DNA of 64,000 nucleotides from Paracentrotus lividus (Eukaryota > Echinodermata > Echinoidea > Camarodonta > Echinidae), in NCBI GenBank assembly GCA_940671915.1, contig CALNVZ010000649.1:2537230-2601229 (forward strand), written 5' to 3'. Below the pieces are notes generated by a model. The model was not told where the DNA came from. It ran no database searches and saw only the letters and a list, made by a program, of their open reading frames with translations. Shown piece by piece: positions 49,601-54,851 of this stretch. Positions within the stretch are counted from its first letter, which is position 1. Each line of letters opens with the position of its first letter. The position numbers and the translations under genes are program-made.

Positions 49601-52461
49601 ATGAGCTTTAACATCAAATTGTGTATACAAGTACATTGTTACAGTGTATGAGGGAAACGATGCTTATTAGTATTAGTAAATAAATTTTTTTTTAGACCCC
49701 TTGTTTCACATGCATTTTTCTGGACAACAATATTTAATTATAGCCAAATTTCCTGTTCCGTTCAGAAAATGTATCTTTATAAATATCATGAGTGATTGTA
49801 TACCCGTATTTCATTATCTCTATTTTGTACACAATTCTACAATCATGACTGCAAGTGATATCTATCTTACAATGTACATTGTACCTCCTACATGTACAAT
49901 GAACCTGTTTTACAATAACAAAATAAAAATAATCACTATATCACTTAGAGTGTGTTCAATGTCCAGTTTCAAATTTATACGCCAACATGAATCAAGACAC
50001 AAAATGCAATTACAAAACGCTGATATAAAGAGAAACAAAGTGAGTGTTCATTGTCCCCCATCCCCGGTCGTAAAAGTAAACGTGTTTAAAATCTCAATTC
50101 AAATTTAAATGCCGAAAAAGATGCGTCTTGAAACACAATCAGCTTCAATTTTACGACCTTGAGCATCGCGATTGCAACGAAATGCGACACTGAACAGTAT
50201 TGAGTTTTCAAACGTGTTTAAATGTGCTCCCGCAATGGAAGTTTCCGGTGCAAGTGAAAAAAGGAGAAGACGTTTGTTTTTTGAGAGCGGGGAATTTAAA
50301 GACGATGGAAATATAATCAGCTTTAAATTTTTGACACTGAACGGTGCACCGTTGATCGCGTTTGTGTTTGTGTTTTGTAATTGCGTTTTGTATCATGATT
50401 CATGTTGGCGTATAAATTTGAAACTGGACATTGAACACACTCTTACATGTAAATTTGTCACTTTGATTAATATTAGGCCTGCAAATTTCATTGCAACCTA
50501 TACTACATGATATATTTAATTTTTTTGTGTGAAATATCTAAGCACTGTAAACATGTGCATGTACATGTTGTGCACTAACTTGTTGAAGCATAAATTGAAT
50601 TCAAAGAAATCTGTCCTCAGCTGTTGCCTCAGTAGTATATTGCAGAACAGTTCAGATCAATGAGCTCAGCTGTTCACCACTGATCTCTGATTTAAAAGCC
50701 ATGGAATTACATGAAGGATCAGAGGAGACATGCGCATGATATATGAAGTGCGAGACTACATGTAGGCCTATATCCCTGTTGCAGACATTACAATTCAGGT
50801 CAAGTGAGGGTTAAGAAAATTACGAAGTCTACAACATGTACATGTGGACATTTTATAAAAAATGGCACAGATCTAGACTTAGTAAATAAAAAAAGAAAAA
50901 AAAAAGAGAAGAAGTATTTACTTAAAGTAAGACACTTCAGATTTATAACATGATCATAAACTAAACAATAAAAATGAAATAATTATATGTAAAGGTTTTT
51001 ATTTATTATTTTTATATGTCATCACTCAGTTCCATAACTACATGAATAACATGTACTACATGAAGGTATTCCGTCTATTTTGGAGTAGGAAAAAATCTCA
51101 AATACAAAGATCAGGCAAGAGCAGAGCCAGAGATAGGCAAGACTTTTTGGCGATAATGCAGTTTTTATCCCACATAAGAAGGGAAGATTGCATTTTGGGT
51201 AACCGCGCCATGAATGACACAGGGTTTATGGCGACCCCCTCGGACTAGGGTTAGTGTATGATGTATAGGGTGGAATGTAGGGGATACGAAACAGCATTAG
51301 CAATAGCACCAATTTTTCTGTCTAAACATGAGCATCAATAAGATTATTACTTAGATCTGTAACTTAAATTGAGTGTTGTCGAGACTATGCATAACCCTTA
51401 CCAAGTCATTGAGCATTTGAAAACATTCAATATTAATTAGCCATTTGAAAGGGTTTACAAGCCTATGTAGATCTAGTTTTTTAGTGCTCACAAAATGTTA
51501 GAAAATTTTGTAGACAACAAATATTGCACATGATATTAAGAAGTATCAAACATACTTTTGCCTAATTCTCAGACAAAAACAGCTTCATTTTTGTAAAGGA
51601 ACAGTGTCCAGACACCCCCCCCCCTCATTTGTAACTAGGCGGCTAGCCTAGGCCTAGGACCTACTGTTCCTGTAACTAGACTCCACGTATTACATTATTT
51701 AACTTAATACAGGATTAAGAATAAATTAAAGACAAAATTAAAACCCACAAATATTTTCTCCCTTAAGTTATATTTCATAATAATTTTGAGGATAGACAAG
51801 GCAAATTATTTATTAGTAGCCCCTACATCAGTCATAACTATGTGTAAACGTAGTATCGTCAGGGCCACGCAATCTCTCGACACGCAGCACACACAACAAC
51901 AAAATTCCCGAAGCCGAAGCACACACACGATCCCACCGCAGCTCAGCCGAGTGCGAAACTATGCGGTATAGTGTGTGTAGCAGGTAGTGGGAAAGGGGTT
52001 CAGCACGGTCAATATGCCCGAGCCTAGCCCGCTGGATAAACGACCCATACCGACACAACGAACAGTTTCATTTCACATTATTCATTCTAGTCCTTTAATC
52101 ACAAGTTTCAACAGCTAAAAGTATATTCAATGAATACTTGATATATACACAGATAAAAGATACCAAAGATCATTTAAAAAATCCATCTCAAAGTCAATTA
52201 TGAAGAGTATTTGGACGTTGTTTTTTCTAATCATCGATTGTCGAGGCCGAGTTGCAGTAATAATACACGGACTTTCCATTGACCTTAAAAATGTACACTC
52301 ACCGTCCGACAAATAATTTCGAGTACACTGCTTTTCCCTGCGCTCTGACCACCAACAACAGCAATTGTGGTAAATCCAGTAGACCACCGATTCCTATAGC
52401 AGCAAATCATCTTGCAACCGATTTACAACCGGATAAGATCTTCCATACCCCTATTCCCCAT
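15049..52461 (-). CDS. Classical dynamin GTPase (20 coding exons plus one alternative exon)
   Basis: This is a large GTPase that assembles into helical collars around the necks of budding vesicles and cuts them by GTP hydrolysis (clathrin-mediated endocytosis, synaptic vesicle recycling). Exons read on the minus strand give, in order: a GTPase domain (GQSAGKSS P-loop, GIVTRRP switch 1, DLPG, TKLD, NRSQ); middle/stalk (about 300-500, including [17 protein letters not shown]); PH domain (about 515-620, [13 protein letters not shown]); GED (about 640-745, [37 protein letters not shown]); and a short proline-rich tail with SH3-type motifs, ending SRPY. The length is 843 residues with exon 11a, close to the 850-870 of vertebrate dynamins. 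All introns are GT-AG and phases agree. As in insect dynamin, the sequence runs NQ-VIRKGW without the vertebrate D/GEIL. In-frame TAA precedes the ATG. Exons 1 and 14 contain indels (see those entries). Which dynamin paralogue this is cannot be told; most invertebrates have one. Confidence 0.95.
15339..15488 (-). CDS. Dynamin exon 19: proline-rich domain
   Basis: 150 nt encoding [34 protein letters not shown] and APSIPR. RPxxP-type motifs are typical SH3-binding sites for amphiphysin/endophilin-like partners. ASRPNQ resembles the PSRPNR amphiphysin site. Confidence 0.95.
15640..15960. mobile_element. Foldback MITE, GGGCCGTATTCATAAAGGTG family (copy 1)
   Basis: About 40-bp inverted ends (GGGCCGTATTCATAAAGGTG against CACCTTTGTGAATACCGGC), with a second nested pair around GTGGTTTAACTATGG. 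Related copies are at 44881-45188 and, partly, at 10205-10355. Confidence 0.8.
17454..17622. mobile_element. Foldback element, GCCCATATTCTGA termini
   Basis: GCCCATATTCTGAGCCGAAG is mirrored by CTTCGGTTCAGAATATGGGC. About 170 bp with near-complete hairpin potential. Confidence 0.8.
18334..18360 (-). CDS. Dynamin exon 18 (27-nt microexon, proline-rich)
   Basis: Nine codons' worth joining phase 2 to phase 2 and encoding PSVPIPSR. Acceptor TATCCCAG, donor GTAAAAG. 27 nt is divisible by three, so it could be skipped without changing the frame. Confidence 0.8.
18361..19780. other. Dynamin intron 17, unique part
   Basis: No gene or recognisable element apart from the exon 17 tandem units at the high-coordinate end; AT-rich intron. 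Confidence 0.6.
19792..19990 (-). pseudogene. Two partial tandem copies of dynamin exon 17 (3' part)
   Basis: At about 19792-19842 and 19936-19990, in units of about 140-145 bp. Both carry the [15 protein letters not shown] coding stretch (the second slightly altered) up to the donor, which is intact (GTGAGT) in the first and weaker (GTGAAT) in the second. Followed by shared intron sequence AGTGGTCTGGTGTCCCT. Confidence 0.85.
20080..20252 (-). CDS. Dynamin exon 17: GED end and start of proline-rich region
   Basis: 173 nt encoding [36 protein letters not shown] and [18 protein letters not shown]. Acceptor TTGCTAG, donor GTGAGT. Two partial copies of its 3' part follow. Confidence 0.95.
20449..20505 (-). 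CDS. Dynamin exon 16: GED
   Basis: 57 nt, phase 0 at both ends, encoding [19 protein letters not shown]. Acceptor TCTTACAG, donor GTAAAC. Confidence 0.95.
21077..21226 (-). CDS. Dynamin exon 15: start of GED
   Basis: 150 nt encoding [35 protein letters not shown] and [12 protein letters not shown], the GTPase effector domain's first helix. Donor GTAAGT. The acceptor is not strong (ATCAAAG); 21223 is an alternative start three bases inward. Confidence 0.9.
21230..21510. repeat. Tandem array spanning the exon 15 acceptor
   Basis: Units of 60-180 bp made of CATTAATGGAAAGATGC, ACAAGATAGGAGAACTT and TAGGGAGC are repeated four times. One unit (21403-21432) includes a partial exon 15 copy reading back from MDPQ to the acceptor. 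Direct orientation, low divergence, so probably recent. Confidence 0.85.
22096..22235 (-). CDS. Dynamin exon 14: PH domain end and linker (with indels)
   Basis: Acceptor CACCCAG and start NIYKDHKT are clear, and the end [15 protein letters not shown] before GTTTGT is clear. Between them the frame is disturbed: SCQT, EEVD and KASFLRAG appear in different frames. Length is 140 nt where 136 (45 codons) is expected. About four single-base gains plus one compensating pair would explain it. The neighbouring partial copies preserve the cleaner reading KTLELSCQ. Confidence 0.8.
22298..22784 (-). pseudogene. Four partial tandem copies of dynamin exon 14 (5' part)
   Basis: Copies at about 22298-22343, 22406-22451, 22516-22561 and 22741-22784, in units of roughly 110 bp that include the intron 3' end. 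Each carries the acceptor (CACCCAG or ACCTAG) and about 45 nt of exon, then stops at the same point after TGTCAG. The first three read [30 protein letters not shown] and [15 protein letters not shown]. They are cleaner than the full exon. Confidence 0.85.
22860..23110. repeat. (ATC)n trinucleotide microsatellite
   Basis: A short AATTG-rich lead, then about 150 bp of ATC/ATT units and a TCC tail. The poly-Met, poly-Ile and poly-Asp ORFs over it are repeat translations. In dynamin intron 13. Confidence 0.95.
23272..24723 (+). mobile_element. Tc1/mariner-type transposon fossil with very long inverted repeats
   Basis: Ends CAGTTGTCCGCAAAATTG and (inverted) CAGTCGTCCACAAAATTG, flanked by TA. The inverted repeat is followable for about 450 bp on each side, diverged perhaps 20-25%. 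The central 400 bp encodes a plus-strand DDE-transposase piece: [12 protein letters not shown], then in another frame [18 protein letters not shown], the classic W..QQD..xHTA block. Frame breaks and missing domains make it inactive. Long inverted repeats recall Tc3 of nematodes. Confidence 0.85.
25260..26037. repeat. GCCTCCGCC-bounded element with a DR1-like tandem array
   Basis: Bounded on the left by CGACCGCGCGCGGTCG and ATGCCTCCGCC, on the right by GACGGACGGAC and GGCGGAGGCAT. Inside are four tandem units of about 157 bp (from about 25336). Each contains TGACCCTTGACCTTTGACCT, 'actccaaaatct' and 'cttgagatatcgcgata'. A loose partial unit lies at 26152-26185 beside exon 13. Confidence 0.85.
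26213..26322 (-). CDS. Dynamin exon 13: PH domain, middle
   Basis: 110 nt encoding [32 protein letters not shown] and DTR. Acceptor TTTGTAG, donor GTAAGA. Confidence 0.95.
26511..26994. mobile_element. MITE-like element, TTAAAGCTGGGGTATA termini
   Basis: TTAAAGCTGGGGTATA at the left matches TATAACCCAGCCTTAA at the right as an imperfect inverted repeat. No ORF. In dynamin intron 12. Confidence 0.5.
27046..27159 (-). CDS. Dynamin exon 12: PH domain, first part
   Basis: 114 nt encoding [31 protein letters not shown] and GWYKDDE. The FMKGG loop corresponds to the membrane-inserting variable loop 1. Acceptor in a T-run ending CCAG. Confidence 0.95.
27160..30187. other. Dynamin intron 11/12 content
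   Basis: No coding sequence seen. It contains a C-run at 27848-27860, a two-unit tandem duplication at 29007-29080 / 29153-29222 (shared AACAAAAAGTTAGAT and GGTGAACTCATTCAA) and AT-rich DNA. Confidence 0.6.
30188..30242 (-). CDS. Dynamin exon 11b (alternative linker exon)
   Basis: 55 nt encoding [18 protein letters not shown], same phases and same terminal NQ as exon 11a but more basic. Acceptor TTTCCAG, donor GTACAA. In vertebrate dynamins the same linker also ends in NQ (family knowledge). Confidence 0.8.
30870..31056. repeat. Two-unit tandem duplication near exon 11a
   Basis: 30890-30972 and 30973-31050 share AAAACAAGCT, GAAAGAGGCAT/AAAAAGGCAT, GGGACGTGATTACA and GTAGCTGGTGG in order. 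Confidence 0.75.
31380..31428 (-). CDS. Dynamin exon 11a (alternative linker exon)
   Basis: 49 nt encoding [16 protein letters not shown] between the stalk and PH domain. It starts in phase 2 and ends in phase 0. Acceptor CATCAG, donor GTAAAC. Mutually exclusive with 11b by frame: including both would shift the frame. Confidence 0.85.
31429..33836. other. Dynamin intron 10 content
   Basis: AT-rich intron with homopolymer runs (T/C-rich at 31765-31815, G at 33311-33323, A at 33732-33745). No gene, no clear transposon. Confidence 0.6.
33837..33994 (-). CDS. Dynamin exon 10: end of stalk
   Basis: 158 nt encoding [38 protein letters not shown] and DDFIGFA, leaving phase 2. Only one version of this exon was found. 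Vertebrate genes have two alternatives at the corresponding exon 10. Confidence 0.95.
34611..34740. repeat. Foldback around an (AT)n core
   Basis: TCCGTCTCCGAGAAG and TCTCCGCGATATT on the left are mirrored by CGCGGAGACG copies on the right of an (AT)18-like core at 34645-34680. It is a strong cruciform candidate. Confidence 0.7.
34819..34957 (-). CDS. Dynamin exon 9: stalk
   Basis: 139 nt encoding [34 protein letters not shown] and VVRHSGEG. Acceptor CTTGCAG, donor GTAAGT. Two partial copies of its 5' part lie upstream in gene sense. Confidence 0.95.
35061..35131 (-). pseudogene. Partial tandem copy of dynamin exon 9, 5' part (a)
   Basis: Intact acceptor GCTTGCAG and intact frame [23 protein letters not shown], then intron. 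The donor half is missing. Confidence 0.85.
35222..35272 (-). pseudogene. Partial tandem copy of dynamin exon 9, 5' part (b)
   Basis: Shorter and more decayed: acceptor TGGTAG and VGLFTP are still visible before the similarity fades. Same orientation as the real exon. Confidence 0.7.
35552..35658 (-). pseudogene. Partial tandem copy of dynamin exon 8, 3' part
   Basis: Keeps frame through [20 protein letters not shown] and VKNVHGVR. The donor GTGAGA has become GAAAGA, so it could not end an exon there. Confidence 0.85.
35729..35932 (-). CDS. Dynamin exon 8: stalk
   Basis: 204 nt encoding [53 protein letters not shown] and AIKNIHGVR. Partial copies lie on both sides: two of the 5' part (36129-36206, 35994-36069) and one of the 3' part (35552-35658). 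Confidence 0.95.
35994..36069 (-). pseudogene. Partial tandem copy of dynamin exon 8, 5' part (a)
   Basis: Contains the acceptor context (CCGTGTATAG) and an unbroken [18 protein letters not shown], then diverges into intron. Over 90% identical to the real exon, with GTG AAG for GTG CAG. Confidence 0.85.
36129..36206 (-). pseudogene. Partial tandem copy of dynamin exon 8, 5' part (b)
   Basis: More diverged second copy of the same segment; the acceptor AATAG and the GFGD/ERIEGFGD-like stretch are still recognisable. Oldest of the exon 8 5' copies by eye. Confidence 0.75.
36631..36773 (-). CDS. Dynamin exon 7: start of middle domain
   Basis: 143 nt encoding [30 protein letters not shown] and [12 protein letters not shown], the first stalk helix. 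Acceptor TTTGACAG, donor GTAAGT. Confidence 0.95.
36785..37085. repeat. AATTGAATTG low-complexity tract
   Basis: About 300 bp of imperfect GAATTGAATTGAAAT repeats directly upstream (gene sense) of exon 7. The 69-residue ORF over it is an artefact. Confidence 0.9.
37297..38039. mobile_element. Foldback MITE, TTAACCCTCATAAGACTGGGG termini
   Basis: TTAACCCTCATAAGACTGGGG on the left matches CCCCAGTCTTTTGAGGGTTAA on the right. Both ends then carry a G-run and CATGATGGCCCC. About 740 bp, no ORF, intron 6. Confidence 0.8.
38820..39192. repeat. Intronic tandem duplication (two units of about 185 bp)
   Basis: The blocks at 38820-38995 and 39018-39190 share GAAATCAAAAGTACTTCAAAA, GCATGTTTGCTTG and AAGGGAAGAAAACTCTTT in the same order with about 10% divergence. 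Downstream of the exon 6 array in gene sense. Confidence 0.85.
39267..39370 (-). pseudogene. Partial tandem copy A of dynamin exon 6
   Basis: Reads [17 protein letters not shown] and MGTPFLQKV without a break, but the donor CAG|GTAACG has become CTG|TTAACG and is lost. It is the most distal member of the array. Confidence 0.85.
39501..39611 (-). pseudogene. Partial tandem copy B of dynamin exon 6
   Basis: Same 3'-half plus donor (GTAACG retained) as the other copies. A short duplication of TAT within the RHIADK region shifts the frame, and Ser-His is changed to Ser-Arg. Repeat unit about 240 bp, including intron. Confidence 0.85.
39746..40753. mobile_element. DNA transposon (non-autonomous) with GGGCAAGTCCA termini
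   Basis: Left GGGCAAGTCCAAGCTATTTTG and right (inverted) GGGCAAGTCCACGATATTTTG give a TIR of about 20 bp with two mismatches. TATA flanks both ends, matching the GTATCG/GTATAG site seen in the other exon 6 copies, so the empty site is visible next door. The interior has three or four copies of GTAACAAACGGGAC and no transposase. It inserted into copy C of the exon 6 tandem array, hence after that duplication. Confidence 0.85.
40763..40871 (-). pseudogene. Partial tandem copy C of dynamin exon 6
   Basis: Homologous to the exon from about AAMAAER to its donor. It starts after GTGGCC where the real exon has ATCAAGG, keeps an open frame over much of its length and retains GTAACT at the donor position. 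The real exon's 5' half and acceptor are missing, so it cannot be a normal internal exon. A 1-kb DNA transposon (39746-40753) lies just beyond its donor. Confidence 0.85.
41007..41167 (-). CDS. Dynamin exon 6: G5 region
   Basis: 161 nt encoding [35 protein letters not shown] and [12 protein letters not shown]. It is the only full-length copy in a four-member tandem array. Three partial copies of its 3' part plus donor lie downstream (gene sense) at 40763-40871, 39501-39611 and 39267-39370. Confidence 0.95.
41293..41404. mobile_element. Short foldback, AGGGCCATATTC type
   Basis: AGGGCCATATTCCTAAAACCTT is mirrored by AGGTTTCATGAATATGTGCCCT. About 110 bp, intron 5. A similar but eroded copy is near 22625-22730. 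Confidence 0.75.
41710..41808 (-). CDS. Dynamin exon 5: TKLD motif
   Basis: 99 nt encoding [19 protein letters not shown] and [16 protein letters not shown] is the G4 guanine-specificity motif. Acceptor GAATAG, donor GTCAGT. Confidence 0.95.
41875..42210. mobile_element. CATTTGGTCTAA element, copy 1
   Basis: The left half has iterated C/TATTTGGTCTAA and CATTTCGTCTA words, the right half their complements (TAGACCAAATGGG, ATTAGACAATTTGG), so the whole can fold back. The same arrangement, including the central GTCAATTCCAGTAACAAACC, recurs at 62948-63372. Confidence 0.75.
42242..42445 (-). CDS. Dynamin exon 4: DLPG motif
   Basis: 204 nt encoding [44 protein letters not shown] and KEVDPK. DLPG is the G3 motif. 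The donor is GTATAT, weaker than others in this gene. Confidence 0.95.
42600..42692 (-). repeat. tRNA-like short repeat, family copy 2
   Basis: On the minus strand GGGCTTGCCGTAGCTCAGTC then GGTAGAGTGCC form a good A-box, and GGGTTTCAATCC a B-box-like element. Next to it (42713-42752) lies a second A-box copy in the opposite orientation. SINE-like, intron 4 side of exon 4. Confidence 0.65.
43261..43444. repeat. Perfect 74-bp inverted repeat with 36-bp loop
   Basis: 43261-43334 and 43371-43444 are exact reverse complements base for base (for example GCTAGTACTAGATG and CATCTAGTACTAGC). The loop is 43335-43370. It lies in dynamin intron 3 and would form a long, fully paired RNA hairpin if transcribed. 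Confidence 0.95.
44881..45188. mobile_element. Foldback MITE, GTATTCAYAAAGGTG family (copy 2)
   Basis: GGCCTGTATTCACAAAGGTG on the left; GCCTTTGCAATTACATGCC on the right is its eroded inverse. GGTTTAACTATGG and TTGGTTTAACTTAG pairs are conserved with copy 1 at 15640. Confidence 0.75.
45440..45725. repeat. GGCGGCGATCCC / G-run bounded repeat fragment
   Basis: Starts TTGGCGGCGATCCCGGG and ends near CCCCCAGTCGTGACATG, with GGCTCGCCCTTCGCGCTCGC inside. A dispersed repeat piece with no ORF; possibly related to the 'ggcggatcc' repeats at 53000-53670. Confidence 0.4.
45894..46043 (-). CDS. Dynamin exon 3
   Basis: 150 nt encoding [35 protein letters not shown] and [10 protein letters not shown]. 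Nearly identical to vertebrate dynamins over this GTPase segment. Acceptor TTCCTCAG, donor GTAAGA. Confidence 0.95.
46181..47085. mobile_element. 905-bp snap-back element, TACAGTGTGTCCCACAAAAA termini
   Basis: The two halves are inverted copies of each other over almost the full length (about 430 bp each, diverged by several percent), including ATGCTAATGGCACTTTAGAT and CCTCTCCATCCAAGTTT blocks. TA flanks both ends. No ORF. In dynamin intron 2. Confidence 0.9.
47463..47559. repeat. Short foldback, CGTCGGCCTCATGCCA
   Basis: CGTCGGCCTCATGCCAAAAGG is mirrored by CCTTCTGGCATGAGGCCGACG with about 55 bp between. Hairpin size is in the range of small-RNA precursors, but it may simply be a MITE. Confidence 0.8.
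48608..48681 (-). CDS. Dynamin exon 2: switch 1
   Basis: Encodes [19 protein letters not shown] and NNSKT. The Thr of GIVTRRP is the Mg/GTP-coordinating switch 1 residue. 74 nt between TTTACAG and GTAAGT, clean frame. Confidence 0.95.
49948..50442. mobile_element. Foldback element, GAGTGTGTTCAATGTCCAG termini
   Basis: About 70-bp terminal inverted repeats (GAGTGTGTTCAATGTCCAG, ATACGCCAACATGAATC, GCAATTACAAAACGC) around a 350-bp interior with further inverted AAACGTGTTTAAA words. The 112- and 135-residue ORFs across it are not protein-like. Confidence 0.85.
50500..52302. other. Dynamin intron 1 content
   Basis: No exon recognised. 51830-52050 is less AT-rich than its surroundings (CG-containing words) and could hold a regulatory element or an unseen alternative first exon. 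A C-run is at 51616-51625. Confidence 0.5.
52303..52461 (-). CDS. Dynamin exon 1: N-terminus and P-loop (with indels)
   Basis: Starts ATG with [10 protein letters not shown], the invariant dynamin N-terminus, preceded by an in-frame TAA (TAA CTT TTA ATC ATG). It contains [27 protein letters not shown] and VGR before GTGAGT. These pieces lie in different frames. Compared with the 161-nt vertebrate exon, this one is 159 nt, with apparent single-base losses after LIRL, after DDLL and after LPQ, and one extra base before FVGR. Splice phase into exon 2 is correct. Sequencing error is more likely than a pseudogene, because most other exons are clean. Confidence 0.85.
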
Positions 52462-52548
52462 GATTAAAAGTTAATTTCTTCCACTCTCGTCGACAATATT
52501 ATGGACTCTCTTTGCAGAGGGCAATCCTATGATGGCTGACTCCCCTTC

Positions 52549-52558
52549 GCGCATGCGC
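52549..52558 (-). promoter_or_regulatory. NRF1-type palindrome upstream of dynamin
   Basis: GCGCATGCGC, the consensus NRF1 site, about 90 bp upstream of the dynamin start codon. Such a site is common in TATA-less housekeeping promoters. Inference from sequence only. Confidence 0.5.
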
Positions 52559-52699
52559 AAGTAACGAGGCCTCGTCAGTGTGACTCTATGCGCTCATTTA
52601 AGCGCTCTCACAAGATATGCGTGCACAGCAAACATGGAAAGCAAAAATTGATATGCACAGCTATTGGCGCTGTCCTATTTGTCATTAGCATTTATAGAC

Positions 52700-52707
52700 T
52701 GACGTCA
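52700..52707. promoter_or_regulatory. CRE palindrome TGACGTCA
   Basis: Perfect cAMP-response-element palindrome about 240 bp upstream of the dynamin ATG. Function not shown by sequence. Confidence 0.35.
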
Positions 52708-52992
52708 TTCATTATGTGTCATCTATTCTAATCACTGCTGCATCCTCCCCTTATATACCTCCCAGTTTACCAGGAAATAGAATATTGCTGAGGAATTTTG
52801 AAAACAAAACATTATTCAAACGCTATATACCTGGCTGTTACCAGTCTGCCTGTTTCTATTTCCATTTCCTATTCCAGTCTTCAGTGCATATCAAATTCTC
52901 AGTACGTGTACGTACCAACCGGCTACAGGGCCTATGTTTTTTGGTTTTTTAAAAATCAAAATCCAGAATGCAAGGGCTAGAAATAATGGTAA

Positions 52993-53675
52993 CTATCAAG
53001 CGTGGATCCACCCCCGCCCCCTCCCCCAGCAAAAAAAAAACACAACAAAACAACAACAAAAAACAAAGAAAATGGGGAAAAGAAATCCTTGATACCTGAT
53101 TGATCGACAGAACCTTACACCTATATGTGACGGGGAAAAAATTGGGTGTACCTAAATCTGAAATGAAATCCTGGATCCGCCGCTGACTATAGTAGTGACT
53201 ATCGTACCCCACAAGAGGAATACAACGCATAAAATAAAAAAAAACATAACCGTCCTCTTTAAAAAAAAAAAAAAAAAAAGGGGGGGGTCAATTATATTAA
53301 TGTGGTTTTTATTTAGGGTAGACTGTGTATACTACTATACTGTGTCGCATACAAGGAAATAATTTGTAAACAGGCGCGATACAGGGGGGGGGCCGACGGG
53401 CCCGGGCCCCCCCCCTAGAAAAAAAAAAAAGAAGAAAAAAAAAAAATAAAAAAAAAAAAAAGCGAGACAAAATAGACGAGCGGGCCCGATTGACCCTCCA
53501 TTCCTTACTAACTTGACCCCCCGCCCCCCCGCGCGTTATCGCTCGGGCCAGCGTGACGTGAAAAAATGAGGTCCTTTTTGCTCGCCGAGTAAACGTGAAC
53601 AAAAATTTGGGTATACAAATCTGAATTCCGATTTTCCCCCCCCCCCCCTGTAATAAATCCTGGATCCGCCACTGT
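52993..53675 (-). repeat. Two fragments of a 'GGCGGATCCAGGATTT' repeat
   Basis: Minus-strand CAGCGGCGGATCCAGGATTT (ending 53192) and CAGTGGCGGATCCAGGATTT (ending 53675) start two related fragments. Each carries homopolymer G/C and A runs and 'aaaaattggg/gggtgtac' type words. Dispersed non-coding repeat; the 93- and 123-residue ORFs there are repeat translations. Confidence 0.6.
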
Positions 53676-53703
53676 AACAAGGAAGAGACTGAGAGAGATC
53701 GAG

Positions 53704-53710
53704 ACTAACT

Positions 53711-53743
<33 letters not shown>

Positions 53744-53760
53744 TAGGGGGGAGAGATCGA
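53704..53760. repeat. (GA)n microsatellite
   Basis: GAGAGA run with small interruptions followed by a G-run. Confidence 0.9.
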
Positions 53761-54851
53761 ACGGAGGGGGGGGGGGTGCCGGGGTGGAAGGAGAGAGTTA
53801 TGTCAGCTTTGTCAGAAAATGGAAAATAATAGAATTCACAAACGTATCGATTAAGGCCCATGACGATTTAAACATGCTACCAGTTATCAAAGAATGTGTC
53901 AAATTATTACCTGTAGGCGTAGATATACTTCTTTTTTTTTTTTTTTTTATCTAACACCAAACGATTCATTTTCAATCAAACCGAGTGATGGCGCAAGTGA
54001 ATATCATAGAACCATGTATCTATCACCGCGAGTATTGTTCCTGAATAGTATGCATATTTGAATTTTATTATTTATTTATATTTTATTATTATTTTTTATA
54101 TATTTAGATAAGTCTATGCACCCTAAAAGTGCCCCTTTTCATCACTAAAAAGGTGCCCTTTTTCTTGGGCTTAAAAAGGATCCCTTTCTTACTAAAAATG
54201 GACTTCAGACTTCTTCTAAAATACATGAACAATTTCTTTTTGAAAAAAAAAGGGCACTCTCGATGCAAAGAAATGCCCCCTTTGCCTTATGTCTTTTCCA
54301 ACTAAAATTTTTCCGCTCGGTCGCCATGCGAGCTCGCCATTTAAAAAAGGAGAATACAAGCAATATGCCTGGAAGGAATAACCCCCGTTGCATGTTAATG
54401 GATATATGGAATTGCCATAATGTGTGTAAGGGGGGGGGCTTAGGTACAGTCCTAAACTCAATTATCGGAGAATCAAAAAGTCATTTTGAAAGGGTAATGT
54501 TTCATGTTATTTTCAAATCGATAATTTCACATTGTGAGGGCAATTAGACATTTATTGCTTCAATGTACTCTTTGCTTCAATTACATTTTACTTTTAAAAA
54601 AGGGCACTTTAATACTAAAAGTTTTCCTACCCCATATGTCTTTAAAACCCACACCCCATAACTGGCAAAAACGTCCTGATATGATATATATAAAAAATAT
54701 GGAGAACTAGCGGGAAAGGGTGTTGTCGACAATCAGAATCATGGAATGTTTGTGCTACGTCGTTTGGGATCTGCAACACTTTTTTCATTCTAAATGAACG
54801 TAAAAAAAAAGCAAAAATTATAATATTCTTAAAAAGATAAGTTTACGGGGG

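Noticed and set aside
49701-50510. ORFs of 135 and 112 residues on the plus strand
   Set aside because: They cross the foldback element 49948-50442, have no family features and lie in dynamin intron 1.
51828-52058. 76-residue minus-strand ORF in dynamin intron 1
   Set aside because: No domain; dynamin phase and splice sites do not use it. Retained only as a less AT-rich patch.
52949-53680. Minus-strand ORFs of 93 and 123 residues
   Set aside because: Both are translations of the GGCGGATCCAGG repeat and homopolymers.
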